Positions 36,083-45,035 of a stretch of DNA of 64,000 nucleotides are shown here, piece by piece; positions within the stretch are counted from its first letter, which is position 1; each line of letters starts with the position of its first letter. This DNA is from Pseudochryseolinea flava (GTDB lineage: Bacteria > Bacteroidota > Bacteroidia > Cytophagales > Cyclobacteriaceae): contig NZ_QMFY01000001.1 of NCBI RefSeq assembly GCF_003286915.1, positions 682,001 to 746,000 of the forward strand. Direction: 5' to 3'. The translations under genes and the position numbers were made by a program. Under the pieces are notes generated by a model that did not search any database, had not been told where the DNA came from, and worked only from the letters and a program-made list of their open reading frames with translations.

Positions 36083-37477
36083 TTATTTTTTCAACTGTCT
36101 GTACTCTCCCGTACTATGCTTTTGATAACTACGCCGTAATTCAGGAATGCGCTTCAAATAGGATTCGAAAATATTGTCTGGATCGAGTACGCGTTGTGGT
36201 GGATCCTTCTTGAAAGCCTTACTTACCCGTACCACATTCTCATAATATTCAGGATGCTTGAAGATATCCTCTGATAAATTCCAATTCAAAAAACCAGTAC
36301 CTAATCTGTTGTTCGCATACAATGAAGGTGTAGAATTTAACACGAGTATTTTTTCTCCCTTATTTTCAGTCGGCACGGTATGCACGCGAAGCGTTTCATA
36401 ATCGACACCGGTATTATTATAGTACGATAAGTATCCGACTGAAATGATTGCGATCACTATTAGCCAAAGATTGATCTCAGCAAACTTTCGTCGCCTAATC
36501 ATTAACAAGAAATGCGAAACGTAAAAAGAGATGACAGGAATTAATGTGATGAAGCTTTGTGGGCGAATTCCTTTGGAATAAAATATTTGCAAAAATGCGA
36601 AGACCATCCAAAAGAAAGTTGCCTGAACAAGTTGCGATTGATATTTCGTAAAACGTGCCTCGCGATTCAGGATTACAAAAGAGACAACCAAATAGAATGC
36701 TGGTACCGCGCCCAAGATCCACATGCTCTTCGCTCCGATATAATACGATGTTGAAAAACTTAAATTCGGGAGATAGTAAAAATCCCAGAGTGAATCTAAG
36801 CCATTGCGAAGGTAGAAGATGCTGACTAGCATAAGGTGAGGCACAAGGAAACCAATCACCATCAGCAAATACTTTCTTACCTCCAACCTTGTGAAGATTG
36901 CTAGAATGACAATTGACGCTAACAAATAGACGCTGAACGAGAATGCGAACAAGGATGCAAAACTGATATAAAGACCCAGGTTAAAAATCGACTCATCACG
37001 TTGTTCACGAAACTCAATTTCTTTAAAAAGGTTATTGAGTGCCAGTAGTAAAAAACCAGAGGCCAAGAGTTCCGGCGTTAATCCAACGTTATCATATGAG
37101 AAAGCGAAGAAAATGAGATATAGAAGCGAAGGAATAAAGGTGTTTTCAGCAAACGCCTTCTTGTTAATGAAAATGATACCCAGAAAAACAGCTTGGACAA
37201 GGATTACAAAAAGGGCGAACGATCGTCGTGCTATTAAGGAGCGACCGAAAACAAAGTCGAAAACACTATCGCACCACGCTGCGAGAGGCGCCGTATGATC
37301 GACTATGTCGATGTACATGGAATGGCCTTCCCGCATCTTTTCACCGATTAGCATGCTGTTCAATTCAGGCAAAGTGAGCCCTGGATCGGCTAAAAGCATC
37401 GGCAGAAAAACGGCCAGCATGATCACCAATAGGCCTAGAACACGGTAGGGGTCATTTATTCGAAAATACTGTAACAA
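36083..37477 (-). CDS. Multi-pass membrane protein, GT-C glycosyltransferase-like
   Basis: This 464-residue protein has about ten membrane helices and a soluble C-terminal 100 residues. The first extracytoplasmic loop (LPELNSMLIGEKMREGHSMYIDIVDHTAPLAAW) has the acidic residue and the GxxxYxDxxDHxxPL pattern of GT-C (PMT/GT39-like) glycosyltransferases, which use lipid-linked sugars. Overall identity to a named family is not recognised, so the enzyme class is inference. The C-terminal domain (EKILVLNSTPSLYANN...FLNWNLSEDIF) resembles end domains of such proteins. It is divergent from rbfA. Confidence 0.68.
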   Translation of the reverse strand: MLQYFRINDPYRVLGLLVIMLAVFLPMLLADPGLTLPELNSMLIGEKMREGHSMYIDIVDHTAPLAAWCDSVFDFVFGRSLIARRSFALFVILVQAVFLGIIFINKKAFAENTFIPSLLYLIFFAFSYDNVGLTPELLASGFLLLALNNLFKEIEFREQRDESIFNLGLYISFASLFAFSFSVYLLASIVILAIFTRLEVRKYLLMVIGFLVPHLMLVSIFYLRNGLDSLWDFYYLPNLSFSTSYYIGAKSMWILGAVPAFYLVVSFVILNREARFTKYQSQLVQATFFWMVFAFLQIFYSKGIRPQSFITLIPVISFYVSHFLLMIRRRKFAEINLWLIVIAIISVGYLSYYNNTGVDYETLRVHTVPTENKGEKILVLNSTPSLYANNRLGTGFLNWNLSEDIFKHPEYYENVVRVSKAFKKDPPQRVLDPDNIFESYLKRIPELRRSYQKHSTGEYRQLKK

Positions 37478-37568
37478 GATTTGAATTTTTGAGGGTTCAA
37501 AATAGGGAGGTTTTTATAATTGCCAATGGTTCGTTGCTAATTGTTAGCTGATAAAAGATATTTGCTGT

Positions 37569-37937
37569 ATGAGTGGAACAACAAGACAACAAAAGTACGC
37601 AAAGCTTCTCCTAAAAGAACTAAGCGAAATTTTTCAACGCGACAAAAAAGGGATTCTCGACAATACATTCATCACAATAGCAGACGTACGGGTAAGCACA
37701 GATTTATCGATTGCTAAAGTTTACATCAGCATGATGCTGGCAAAGGATAAACAAAAAACGTTGGAGAAGATCAACCTGCGGAAAAGTGAAATTCGAAAGG
37801 CCCTAGGCGATAGCATCGGTAAACAAGTTCGTATCGTTCCTGAATTAATTTTCTATATTGACGAAGTCGAAGAGAATGCAACCCGTCTTGACGACATCAT
37901 TAAAAATCTGAACATCCCTAAAAAGACTGACGAATAG
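37569..37937 (+). CDS. rbfA: Ribosome-binding factor A
   Basis: RbfA assists late 30S maturation and cold adaptation. The 122-residue KH-like protein has TRQQKYAKLLLKELSEIFQ at the N-terminus, ITIADVRVSTDLSIAKVYISMM and the closing RIVPELIFYIDEVEENATRLDDII, matching family signatures and length. It starts at ATG 37569. The LolC/E-like gene follows 17 bp later, so they are probably co-transcribed. Confidence 0.95.
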   Translation: MSGTTRQQKYAKLLLKELSEIFQRDKKGILDNTFITIADVRVSTDLSIAKVYISMMLAKDKQKTLEKINLRKSEIRKALGDSIGKQVRIVPELIFYIDEVEENATRLDDIIKNLNIPKKTDE

Positions 37938-37954
37938 TGTAAACTCATCGCCGC

Positions 37955-39181
37955 TTGAACTTACCTTACTTTGTAGCAAAGCGATATCTCTTTTCGAAAC
38001 GAAAGAAGAACTTCATCAACGTGATATCGATCATCTCGGTGGTGTCTGTCGCCATCATCACCGCGGCGATCATTGTTATACTATCAATATTCAACGGGCT
38101 CGGAGATTTACTCCGCAGCTTAAATGATTCGTTCGATCCTGAAATAAAGATCGAAGCTGCACTCGGAAAATCATTTCCAGTCAATGAAGTTCTCCTGAAG
38201 AAAGTACAAGGCGTACAAGGCGTTGAAGCCGTAACAGAGGTGATTGAGGACTATGCCTTCGCGCGATATAATCAGGCAAACCAGCCCGTAACGATCAAAG
38301 GTGTCAGTGATAATTTTATTACCCAACAGCGAATTCCCGAAGACAAGATTATCGATGGCGCACTAAAACTTCGTGACAACAACATTAACTATGCGTTGAT
38401 TGGTTATGGTGTCGGTGCTGCATTATCGATCGATCTGCGCAATGATTTTTTCCCCCTGCAGTTATACTACGTGAAAAATGTCAAAGCAGGATCGCTTGAT
38501 CCTTCCCAGATGTACACGCAAAAAAATATTACTCCCGGAGGTATTTTTTCCATCGTGCAAAACTTCGATGAGCGCTACATCATTGTTCCCTTAAAATTTG
38601 CAGAAGAACTTCTTAACTATGGCAACAAACGTACAGCCCTGGAAATTAAGTTGAAGAAAGGCGCTGATGTTACCAGGACACAACGTGCGCTAAAGGATGT
38701 ACTCGGCGAATCGTTCAAGGTTCTTAATAGCGAAGAACAACATGAAGATCTTTACCGTGTTCTTCATTTGGAGAAATTTTTTGCTTCAATCGCCTCTGTT
38801 ATCTTGCTGATCATTGGTTCGATCAATATCTACTTTAACCTGATGATGTTAGCGATCGATAAGAAAAAAGACATCTCGGTGTTAGCAGCCTGCGGCGCTG
38901 ATGCCGGTTTACTTAAACGCATCTTTATCATGGAAGGTATTCTCATTGCATTGATTGGAACGGTAGTGGGACTTGCCGCAGGCGCATTAATCGTTTTTGT
39001 TCAGCAAAAATATGGACTTGTTTCTATGGGAATGGAGGCATCGGTGGTAGAGGGTTACCCTGTTCAGTTGAAGTTAACCGATTTCTTGTATGTCTCTGGG
39101 GCGATGCTGTTAATCACAACGCTCATTTCGTCAAGACCCGCCCTACTGGCTTCTCGGTTCGCGTCCGTACAAAATCTGTAG
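37955..39181 (+). CDS. LolC/LolE-type lipoprotein-releasing ABC permease (FtsX/MacB fold)
   Basis: The product is 408 residues. An N-terminal cytosolic segment NLPYFVAKRYLFSKRKKNFINVISIIS typical of LolC/E is followed by a membrane helix, a large periplasmic MacB_PCD-like domain (residues about 55-255) and three C-terminal helices of the FtsX domain (FFASIASVILLIIGSINIYFNLMMLAIDKKKDISVLAACGA). The start is TTG at 37955, supported because the family N-terminus begins exactly there. The partner ATPase (LolD) is not in the window. It probably helps release outer-membrane lipoproteins from the inner membrane. Confidence 0.88.
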   Translation: MNLPYFVAKRYLFSKRKKNFINVISIISVVSVAIITAAIIVILSIFNGLGDLLRSLNDSFDPEIKIEAALGKSFPVNEVLLKKVQGVQGVEAVTEVIEDYAFARYNQANQPVTIKGVSDNFITQQRIPEDKIIDGALKLRDNNINYALIGYGVGAALSIDLRNDFFPLQLYYVKNVKAGSLDPSQMYTQKNITPGGIFSIVQNFDERYIIVPLKFAEELLNYGNKRTALEIKLKKGADVTRTQRALKDVLGESFKVLNSEEQHEDLYRVLHLEKFFASIASVILLIIGSINIYFNLMMLAIDKKKDISVLAACGADAGLLKRIFIMEGILIALIGTVVGLAAGALIVFVQQKYGLVSMGMEASVVEGYPVQLKLTDFLYVSGAMLLITTLISSRPALLASRFASVQNL

Positions 39182-39334
39182 CCTTAATTTTTGGACGCAT
39201 GCAAACCTGCGTTTCTGCGTGCTTAGATAGCATCTGTAAGATTCATGTACCTTCTGTTAATTTTTTCAATAATTTTTTAGCAGATTTCTAGCTATTTTTC
39301 GAATTACGTTTCCTGTAAAAATCTGATTCTTAGG

Positions 39335-42280
39335 ATGAAAGTCTCTGCTTCACAACCTTTTCAGATCATTTACTCGCTGTATCAGCACGAGTATCTCGGA
39401 TTCATTTTTGAATCGTATATCGTCCACCTCGACGATAAAGGAAAGCTCACGTACCAACATCAAAACATTTCTTCAAAAAATGCGCGGGAATTCTCGAAAG
39501 GATTAGACGATCGTGATTTCGAATTGATTGAGTTGATGGATTCTATGCAGCAGGAATCGGTCGTGAAAAAATTCTCTGCGAAATTCATGAAGCCGGAAGA
39601 GTTCTTCTCAAAGATTTACGACAAGGCTAAAGGAAATGAGTTGTTGCAAGAGCAAATAGACGACTACCTAGAAAAGCGTCGTTGCAAAATCCTTGATAAA
39701 ATGAAGGGAAAGCAGCTTTTCGAAATGGGTAACGATGGAGAACCAACGTGGAAAAAAATTGAAGTTTTAGAAAAGCGCGCATCGATACAATTCCATTTCA
39801 TGCGCACCGATGAAAACACCAATTATTATCCCACGCTTTTTTATCAAGGGAAGAAACTTGATCTGCCGAATGAATCAGCTTATTTGATTTGTAAACATCC
39901 CGCGTGGATGGTCCTTAATGGCAAACTTTACGGATTTGAAAAAGCCGTTGACGGTAAGAAACTTTTGCCATTCTTCGGTAAAAAGTTCGTGGTTATACCT
40001 AAAAACGTTGAAGAGACATATTACAATAGATTTATCGCACCACTGATTGCGTCATTCGATGACGTTGAAGCCAGCGGATTCGAAATCAACAAAACTGCGT
40101 ACGATCCCCATCCGGTATTGACATTATCGGAATTACATACTACAACAACGGCGACCGCAGCCCCGTCGTTATTCGACAATAGCGCGCCACCAGAAGACAC
40201 CAGCGACGAATCTGGAAAGATTGTGTTCGACCTTTCTTTCAAGTATGGTAAACATAGATTTCGCGGAGACAATATTGGACCCGTAAGTGTTACGCTTGAG
40301 AAACAAGGTGACGGATATATCTTCCATCGCGTTACTCGGAAAACAGACTTAGAAAAGAATTTCCTCCACACGCTGCAAAAACTTGGTTTAGCAACAAAGG
40401 GATTCCGTGTGGCTATTCCGAAATCAGAGGCTTTCTCCTGGTTGAATGAAAATCGCGTGAACCTTCTTAATCTTGGTTTTGAAGTAAGTCAGCCAGAAAG
40501 TCGCGATAAAAAATACTTTGTCGGAAAAGCTGTTATTGAAGTTGAGGTCAAAGAAAATATTGATTGGTTCGACATTCACGCGAAGATTCGGTTTGGCGAA
40601 TTCGAAATACCTTTCAAAGACCTCAGAAAACTAATTCTAAAACGAAAGGTTGAGTTCAAGCTTCCAAATGGTGAAATCGCTATCATACCCGAAGCATGGC
40701 TTACGAAATATGCCGACTTGTTCGCCCTAAGTGAAACTGAAGGCGATCATGAAAAACCAGTATTGCGCAAGCATCACCTTAATCTGGTGAAAGAACTTGA
40801 AGAGGGAAATCTCGCGAAAGTGCACCTTAGTGAGAAGTTGCGTTCACTGAGTTCTTTTAGCGGTATCAAAAATTATGATATGCCCGTTGGTTTTAATGGT
40901 GAACTTCGACCATACCAAAAAGCGGGATACAATTGGTTGCGTTTTCTTCATGAGTATCGGCTGGGGGGATGTCTCGCAGACGACATGGGTCTTGGTAAGA
41001 CTGTACAAACGCTTACCATGCTGCTCGCACAAAAAGAAGAGGGCGCAGGCACATCATTATTGGTGATGCCAACATCACTCATTTACAATTGGGAGATGGA
41101 GGCTAGGAAATTTACGCCTGATCTAAAAATTCTGAATTACACAGGCACACTTCGCAATAAGGACATTAAGCGATTTGAAAAATTTGATCTCGTTCTCACT
41201 TCTTATGGGATCACGCGATTAGATATTGAACTCTTACAGCAGTTCTATTTCAATTACATCATCCTAGACGAATCACAAGTAATCAAAAATCCAACGTCGA
41301 ATATTTCAAAAGCGGTTCGCGAACTAAAGTCTAGACATAAACTGGTACTCACCGGAACGCCGATTGAAAACACGACGCTCGACCTTTGGTCGCAGATGTC
41401 GTTTATCAATCCTGGTATTTTGGGATCACAGACGTATTTCCGAAATGAGTATCAAAATCCGATCGAGAAAAAGAATGATGAAGGACGCTCCAAAAAATTG
41501 CATGCGACCATTAAACCATTTATTCTTCGTCGACATAAATCTCAAGTAGCAACCGAGTTGCCCGAAAAAGTTGAGAACATCCAATACTCGACGATGACAG
41601 CGGAGCAAGAAAAACGTTATGAAGAGGTTAAGACTCTTTATCGTGAAAAAATATTTAAACTCATCGAGTCTGAAGGTCTTGGAAACAGTCGCTTCATGAT
41701 CCTCGAGGGTTTAACAAAATTGAGGCAGTTAGCAAACCATCCGCGAATGGTTGAGCAAGGTTACACGGGCGATTCCGGTAAGCTTGAGGATATTACCCAT
41801 ATGCTTGAAAATGCGATCGCTGAAGGTCACAAGGTTTTGATCTTTAGTCAATTCGTGAAGCATCTTGAGATTGTCCGTCAATATTTGAAAACAAACAAGA
41901 TTGAGTTCACTTACTTGGATGGTTCAAGCACCGACCGGAAAGAACAAGTGGAACGATTCAATAAGGAAACAAAAATTAAAGTCTTCCTCATTTCAATTAA
42001 GGCAGGTGGTCTTGGTCTCAACCTAACGGAGGCCGATTATGTATTCATTCTCGATCCATGGTGGAATCCTGCAGTCGAAGCACAGGCTGTAGACCGTGCG
42101 CATCGTATTGGCCAGAAGAAGAAAGTATTTACATACAAGTTCATCACGAGGAACACCGTCGAAGAGAAGATTCTCATGTTGCAGCAGAAAAAACTTAGAC
42201 TCACAACAGAGTTGATCACAACCGAGGAAAGCTTCATGAAACAACTCACGCGCGACGACATTGAACAAATGTTGATGTGA
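39335..42280 (+). CDS. SNF2-family DEAD/DEAH-box helicase-like ATPase
   Basis: This 981-residue protein has a long N-terminal region including a beta-rich SNF2-associated section, then the Swi2/Snf2 motor: Walker A LADDMGLGKTVQ near residue 550, motif II YIILDESQVIKNP near 645, motif III KLVLTGTPIENTTLDLWSQ, and helicase C with LIFSQFVKHLEIV and QAVDRAHRIGQ. It is a DNA-translocating ATPase of the kind once called HepA-like or Rad54-like, with DESQ rather than DEAH. No nuclease or methylase gene lies beside it, so a defence role is not suggested. Its TGA abuts the TAA of the convergent gene. Confidence 0.93.
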   Translation: MKVSASQPFQIIYSLYQHEYLGFIFESYIVHLDDKGKLTYQHQNISSKNAREFSKGLDDRDFELIELMDSMQQESVVKKFSAKFMKPEEFFSKIYDKAKGNELLQEQIDDYLEKRRCKILDKMKGKQLFEMGNDGEPTWKKIEVLEKRASIQFHFMRTDENTNYYPTLFYQGKKLDLPNESAYLICKHPAWMVLNGKLYGFEKAVDGKKLLPFFGKKFVVIPKNVEETYYNRFIAPLIASFDDVEASGFEINKTAYDPHPVLTLSELHTTTTATAAPSLFDNSAPPEDTSDESGKIVFDLSFKYGKHRFRGDNIGPVSVTLEKQGDGYIFHRVTRKTDLEKNFLHTLQKLGLATKGFRVAIPKSEAFSWLNENRVNLLNLGFEVSQPESRDKKYFVGKAVIEVEVKENIDWFDIHAKIRFGEFEIPFKDLRKLILKRKVEFKLPNGEIAIIPEAWLTKYADLFALSETEGDHEKPVLRKHHLNLVKELEEGNLAKVHLSEKLRSLSSFSGIKNYDMPVGFNGELRPYQKAGYNWLRFLHEYRLGGCLADDMGLGKTVQTLTMLLAQKEEGAGTSLLVMPTSLIYNWEMEARKFTPDLKILNYTGTLRNKDIKRFEKFDLVLTSYGITRLDIELLQQFYFNYIILDESQVIKNPTSNISKAVRELKSRHKLVLTGTPIENTTLDLWSQMSFINPGILGSQTYFRNEYQNPIEKKNDEGRSKKLHATIKPFILRRHKSQVATELPEKVENIQYSTMTAEQEKRYEEVKTLYREKIFKLIESEGLGNSRFMILEGLTKLRQLANHPRMVEQGYTGDSGKLEDITHMLENAIAEGHKVLIFSQFVKHLEIVRQYLKTNKIEFTYLDGSSTDRKEQVERFNKETKIKVFLISIKAGGLGLNLTEADYVFILDPWWNPAVEAQAVDRAHRIGQKKKVFTYKFITRNTVEEKILMLQQKKLRLTTELITTEESFMKQLTRDDIEQMLM

Positions 42281-43237
42281 TTATTTTAGGCTTTCGAGAA
42301 CGGCCTTCATGCTCACCCAATAGATATTCTCACTTCCATTTTCTGCGGCATTTGTAAGCGACAAAAGTTCTTTATAAGTAATTGGTTTATCGAATGATTT
42401 TGGAATTTCGTAGCGGCCACCACTTGTGAAGAATAATACTTGCTGGTCAAACGAAACGAAGGGACAATAATCCAATTTTACGGAATTGATCAGTGCTACT
42501 CTCTTGGCAGATTTCCATTTTCCGCTCGCATCTTTGGTAGACATGTAAATATCACCACCGCCCATCTCGCCCTTCCTCCCATAGCTTGTAAACAATATCG
42601 TCGTTTCATCTGGAGACACATAGGCATTGAACTCCCACAACTTAGAATTAACAGCAGTATCTAATGGAATACTTTTTTGAAACTCACCATTCTTATACGC
42701 TGACATGAAGATGTCTTCTTTGCCAACGCCATGTTCGTACTCGGCCGTGAAATATAAGTTACCTGAATTTGAGATTGCCGGATAAAACTCATTGGCCGCA
42801 GTATTGATCGCAGGGCCCGCGTTCACGGGTTCACTCCATCCACGTTCATTTTTTTCTACATACCAAATATCATAATCTTTCGGATCACCACTGTTGGACA
42901 ACGGCCGGTTAGAACAGAAAAAAAGTTTTTTACCATCACTGGTAAACGCAGGTTCGAGGTCGCCATACCTTCCTGAAAAAGATGCTACCTCCGGCGACGA
43001 CCATGTGAGATCTTTGTTGCGTTTTTTGAAGACAATCACAGAGTACAAATGCTGGTTGCCCTGAATGGTGTAGAACATTAATGAGCCGTCGGGAGAGATT
43101 GCCATATCGCGCTCTTGCATAGGAGAACTTGCCTCGTTAAAAAGCGAAGGCTTAACGGGAATATTTTGCAATGACTGAGCCGATAGCGACGCAGAGAGCA
43201 ACATGGTAATTGCCACAAAAATCTTCTTCATACGCAT
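42281..43237 (-). CDS. Secreted PD40 / WD40-like beta-propeller protein
   Basis: The product is 318 residues from ATG 43237 (a second ATG at 43231 is also possible). A signal peptide (cleavage after LSAQ) is followed by TolB-like PD40 blades: DMAISPDGSLMFYT, EPAFTSDGKKLFFCSNR, YPAISNSGNLYFTAEY and NAYVSPDETTILFTS. Similar blades occur in the PorE-like protein at 60.3 kb. Its partner and function are unknown; a periplasmic binding role is likely. The gene is followed upstream on the same strand by the LpxL-like gene, 65 bp away. Confidence 0.85.
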   Translation of the reverse strand: MRMKKIFVAITMLLSASLSAQSLQNIPVKPSLFNEASSPMQERDMAISPDGSLMFYTIQGNQHLYSVIVFKKRNKDLTWSSPEVASFSGRYGDLEPAFTSDGKKLFFCSNRPLSNSGDPKDYDIWYVEKNERGWSEPVNAGPAINTAANEFYPAISNSGNLYFTAEYEHGVGKEDIFMSAYKNGEFQKSIPLDTAVNSKLWEFNAYVSPDETTILFTSYGRKGEMGGGDIYMSTKDASGKWKSAKRVALINSVKLDYCPFVSFDQQVLFFTSGGRYEIPKSFDKPITYKELLSLTNAAENGSENIYWVSMKAVLESLK

Positions 43238-43302
43238 TTCTTTGATGTCAATAATATTATCGACAAAAGAAAGAATTGTCAACGCGTAGATTGGGTGATA
43301 TC

Positions 43303-44157
43303 CTAAGTGTGCTTAATATGTCTCTTTTTCCAACGGTTATGGGACCATAGCCAGCCAGCGGGATCTTCATGAATTGCTGTCTCAACCGCCTTTATATAAC
43401 GTTCGATCACAATTTCACTTTCCTTTGCGTAAGGCGGCTGCGCCAATTCTAAGGCTGTAACTTCGTAATGGCCACGTTTCACTTTTTTAATAATCTGAAA
43501 AAAAACAGGCATTTGCATCATCGTCGCGATTTGATTCGATCCATAAAAAAATACTGTCTCTTGATTCATAAAGGTTGCAGCGTAACGCTTGTCCTTTCCG
43601 AGTCCAGGATATTGATCCGCTACAATGCAAATTCCTCTGGTAAGTTGTTTTCTCCGAATTGTTTCTCTCGCCACCTCATCACGGCGCACCGCGTAGCCAC
43701 CAAAACGCGTGCGAATTTTTAAAGTCAAATCGTTAAAAAATTTATTGTTTACAGGTTGGTATACAAAATCCATTTGATGACCCCACACATAGGAACCTTT
43801 TGCAAGTAACAACTCCCAATTAAACTGATGACTTGCTAAGTGAATAACAGATTGCCCGGCTTCTAGATACCTCAAGACCAAACCGGGGTTAGTAAATATC
43901 ACGCGTCTTGAGAGTTCTTCCTTGTTAATGGTGAGAATCTTGAGTGTCTCAACTGCGTAATCACAGAGATTTCGAAAAAATTCTTTTTCGATCTTCGCGA
44001 GTTCATCACTTGATTTTTCGGGAAAGGCATTGCGTAAATTCTTCTGAACTAATTTACGCCGATAGCGAATGACGTAATAACTGAGTACGAAAAGAAAATC
44101 TGAAATGCCGTACAAAAGCCAGAAAGGAAAACGTGATATAAGTCGTATAAATAGCAT
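43303..44157 (-). CDS. Lipid A biosynthesis acyltransferase (LpxL/HtrB family)
   Basis: The product is 284 residues from ATG 44157. A short membrane-anchor helix (FPFWLLYGISDFLFVLSYYVIRYRR) is followed by the LABP acyltransferase domain with the HX4E catalytic motif in SHQFNWELL and the downstream RKQLTRGICIVADQYPGLG motif. It is expected to add a secondary acyl chain to a Kdo-lipid A precursor in the inner membrane. A TTG at 44190 is a weaker start. It is divergent from the SDR gene. Confidence 0.88.
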   Translation of the reverse strand: MLFIRLISRFPFWLLYGISDFLFVLSYYVIRYRRKLVQKNLRNAFPEKSSDELAKIEKEFFRNLCDYAVETLKILTINKEELSRRVIFTNPGLVLRYLEAGQSVIHLASHQFNWELLLAKGSYVWGHQMDFVYQPVNNKFFNDLTLKIRTRFGGYAVRRDEVARETIRRKQLTRGICIVADQYPGLGKDKRYAATFMNQETVFFYGSNQIATMMQMPVFFQIIKKVKRGHYEVTALELAQPPYAKESEIVIERYIKAVETAIHEDPAGWLWSHNRWKKRHIKHT

Positions 44158-44194
44158 TCGAATACTTTGAAGCTTCGAAGTTACTAACAATTAG

Positions 44195-44202
44195 TATTTT
44201 TG
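44195..44202 (+). promoter_or_regulatory. Candidate -7 element for the SDR gene
   Basis: TATTTTTG lies 24 bp before the ATG at 44227. A TTCG at 44174-44177 stands 17 bp upstream as a possible -33. The 14 bases TATTTTTGGCACTT also occur at the glyA promoter (33769-33782). Confidence 0.4.
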
Positions 44203-44226
44203 GCACTTGCAAATAACAGGTAGACT

Positions 44227-45033
44227 ATGGTAGGCAAAGTCGTAATCATTACGGGCGGATCATCAGGTATTGGAAAAGCGCTCGCCGAAGTGTTTGGTAG
44301 ACGCGGATCAAAAATTATTATCACTGGGCGAAATGGTTCCGACCTCAATGCTGTGGTTAATGAGTTGTCAAACAAGGGAATAACAATCACTGGAATTCAA
44401 GCCGACGTGACCTCGGTTGCTGACAATGAACGTATGGCTTCGGAAGCGATGCGTGCCTATGGAAGAATAGATGTGCTGATCAACAACGCTGGCATTTCGA
44501 TGCGAGCCCTTTTTTCAGAAACGGATCTTGATGTGGTGAAGAAAGTAATGGACATCAACTTTTACGGCGTTCTATACGCCACGAAAGCTTGTCTTCCTGA
44601 AATCACAAAAAATAAGGGTTCGGTTGTTGGCATTTCTTCCATTGCAGGGTTTAGAGGTCTTCCAGGACGAACCGGATATTCTGCGTCAAAATTTGCGCTC
44701 AATGGATTCCTGGAAGTGCTACGAACAGAACTTTTAAAGCAGGATGTTCACGTGCTCACCGCCTGCCCTGGATTTACGGCTTCTAATATTCGCAAGCGTG
44801 CTTTAACAAAAGACGGTAGTGCGCAAGGAGAATCGCCACGGCAGGAAGAAAAAATGATGAGCGCGGAGGAGTGCGCTCAACATATCTATAATGCAACTGT
44901 AAAAAGAAAACGTACACTTGTGCTCACTACGCAAGGAAAGCTTACAGTGTTTTTAAACAAGTGGCTTCCTGGGTTAACCGACAAGTTGGTGTATAACGTA
45001 ATGGCAAAAGAGGCCGACGCGCCTATCAAGTAA
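44227..45033 (+). CDS. Short-chain dehydrogenase/reductase
   Basis: This 268-residue classical SDR has the NAD(P)-binding motif GGSSGIG, NNAG, catalytic Ser in GISSIAGFRG and the YSASK motif. An Arg after beta-2 (ITGRNGS) suggests NADPH preference. The C-terminal third is somewhat long and ends in a hydrophobic/basic segment. The substrate cannot be predicted. The convergent DUF3857 gene ends 2 bp away with no terminator. Confidence 0.92.
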   Translation: MVGKVVIITGGSSGIGKALAEVFGRRGSKIIITGRNGSDLNAVVNELSNKGITITGIQADVTSVADNERMASEAMRAYGRIDVLINNAGISMRALFSETDLDVVKKVMDINFYGVLYATKACLPEITKNKGSVVGISSIAGFRGLPGRTGYSASKFALNGFLEVLRTELLKQDVHVLTACPGFTASNIRKRALTKDGSAQGESPRQEEKMMSAEECAQHIYNATVKRKRTLVLTTQGKLTVFLNKWLPGLTDKLVYNVMAKEADAPIK

Positions 45034-45035
45034 CG

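Noticed and set aside
39182-39334. Imperfect hairpin ACGCATGCAAAC...TGCGTGC after the LolC/E-like gene as a terminator
   Set aside because: Pairing is broken by several mismatches and no T run follows directly.
39335-42280. Defence island (DISARM-like) around the SNF2 protein
   Set aside because: No methylase, nuclease or phospholipase D gene is adjacent; neighbours are housekeeping and envelope genes.
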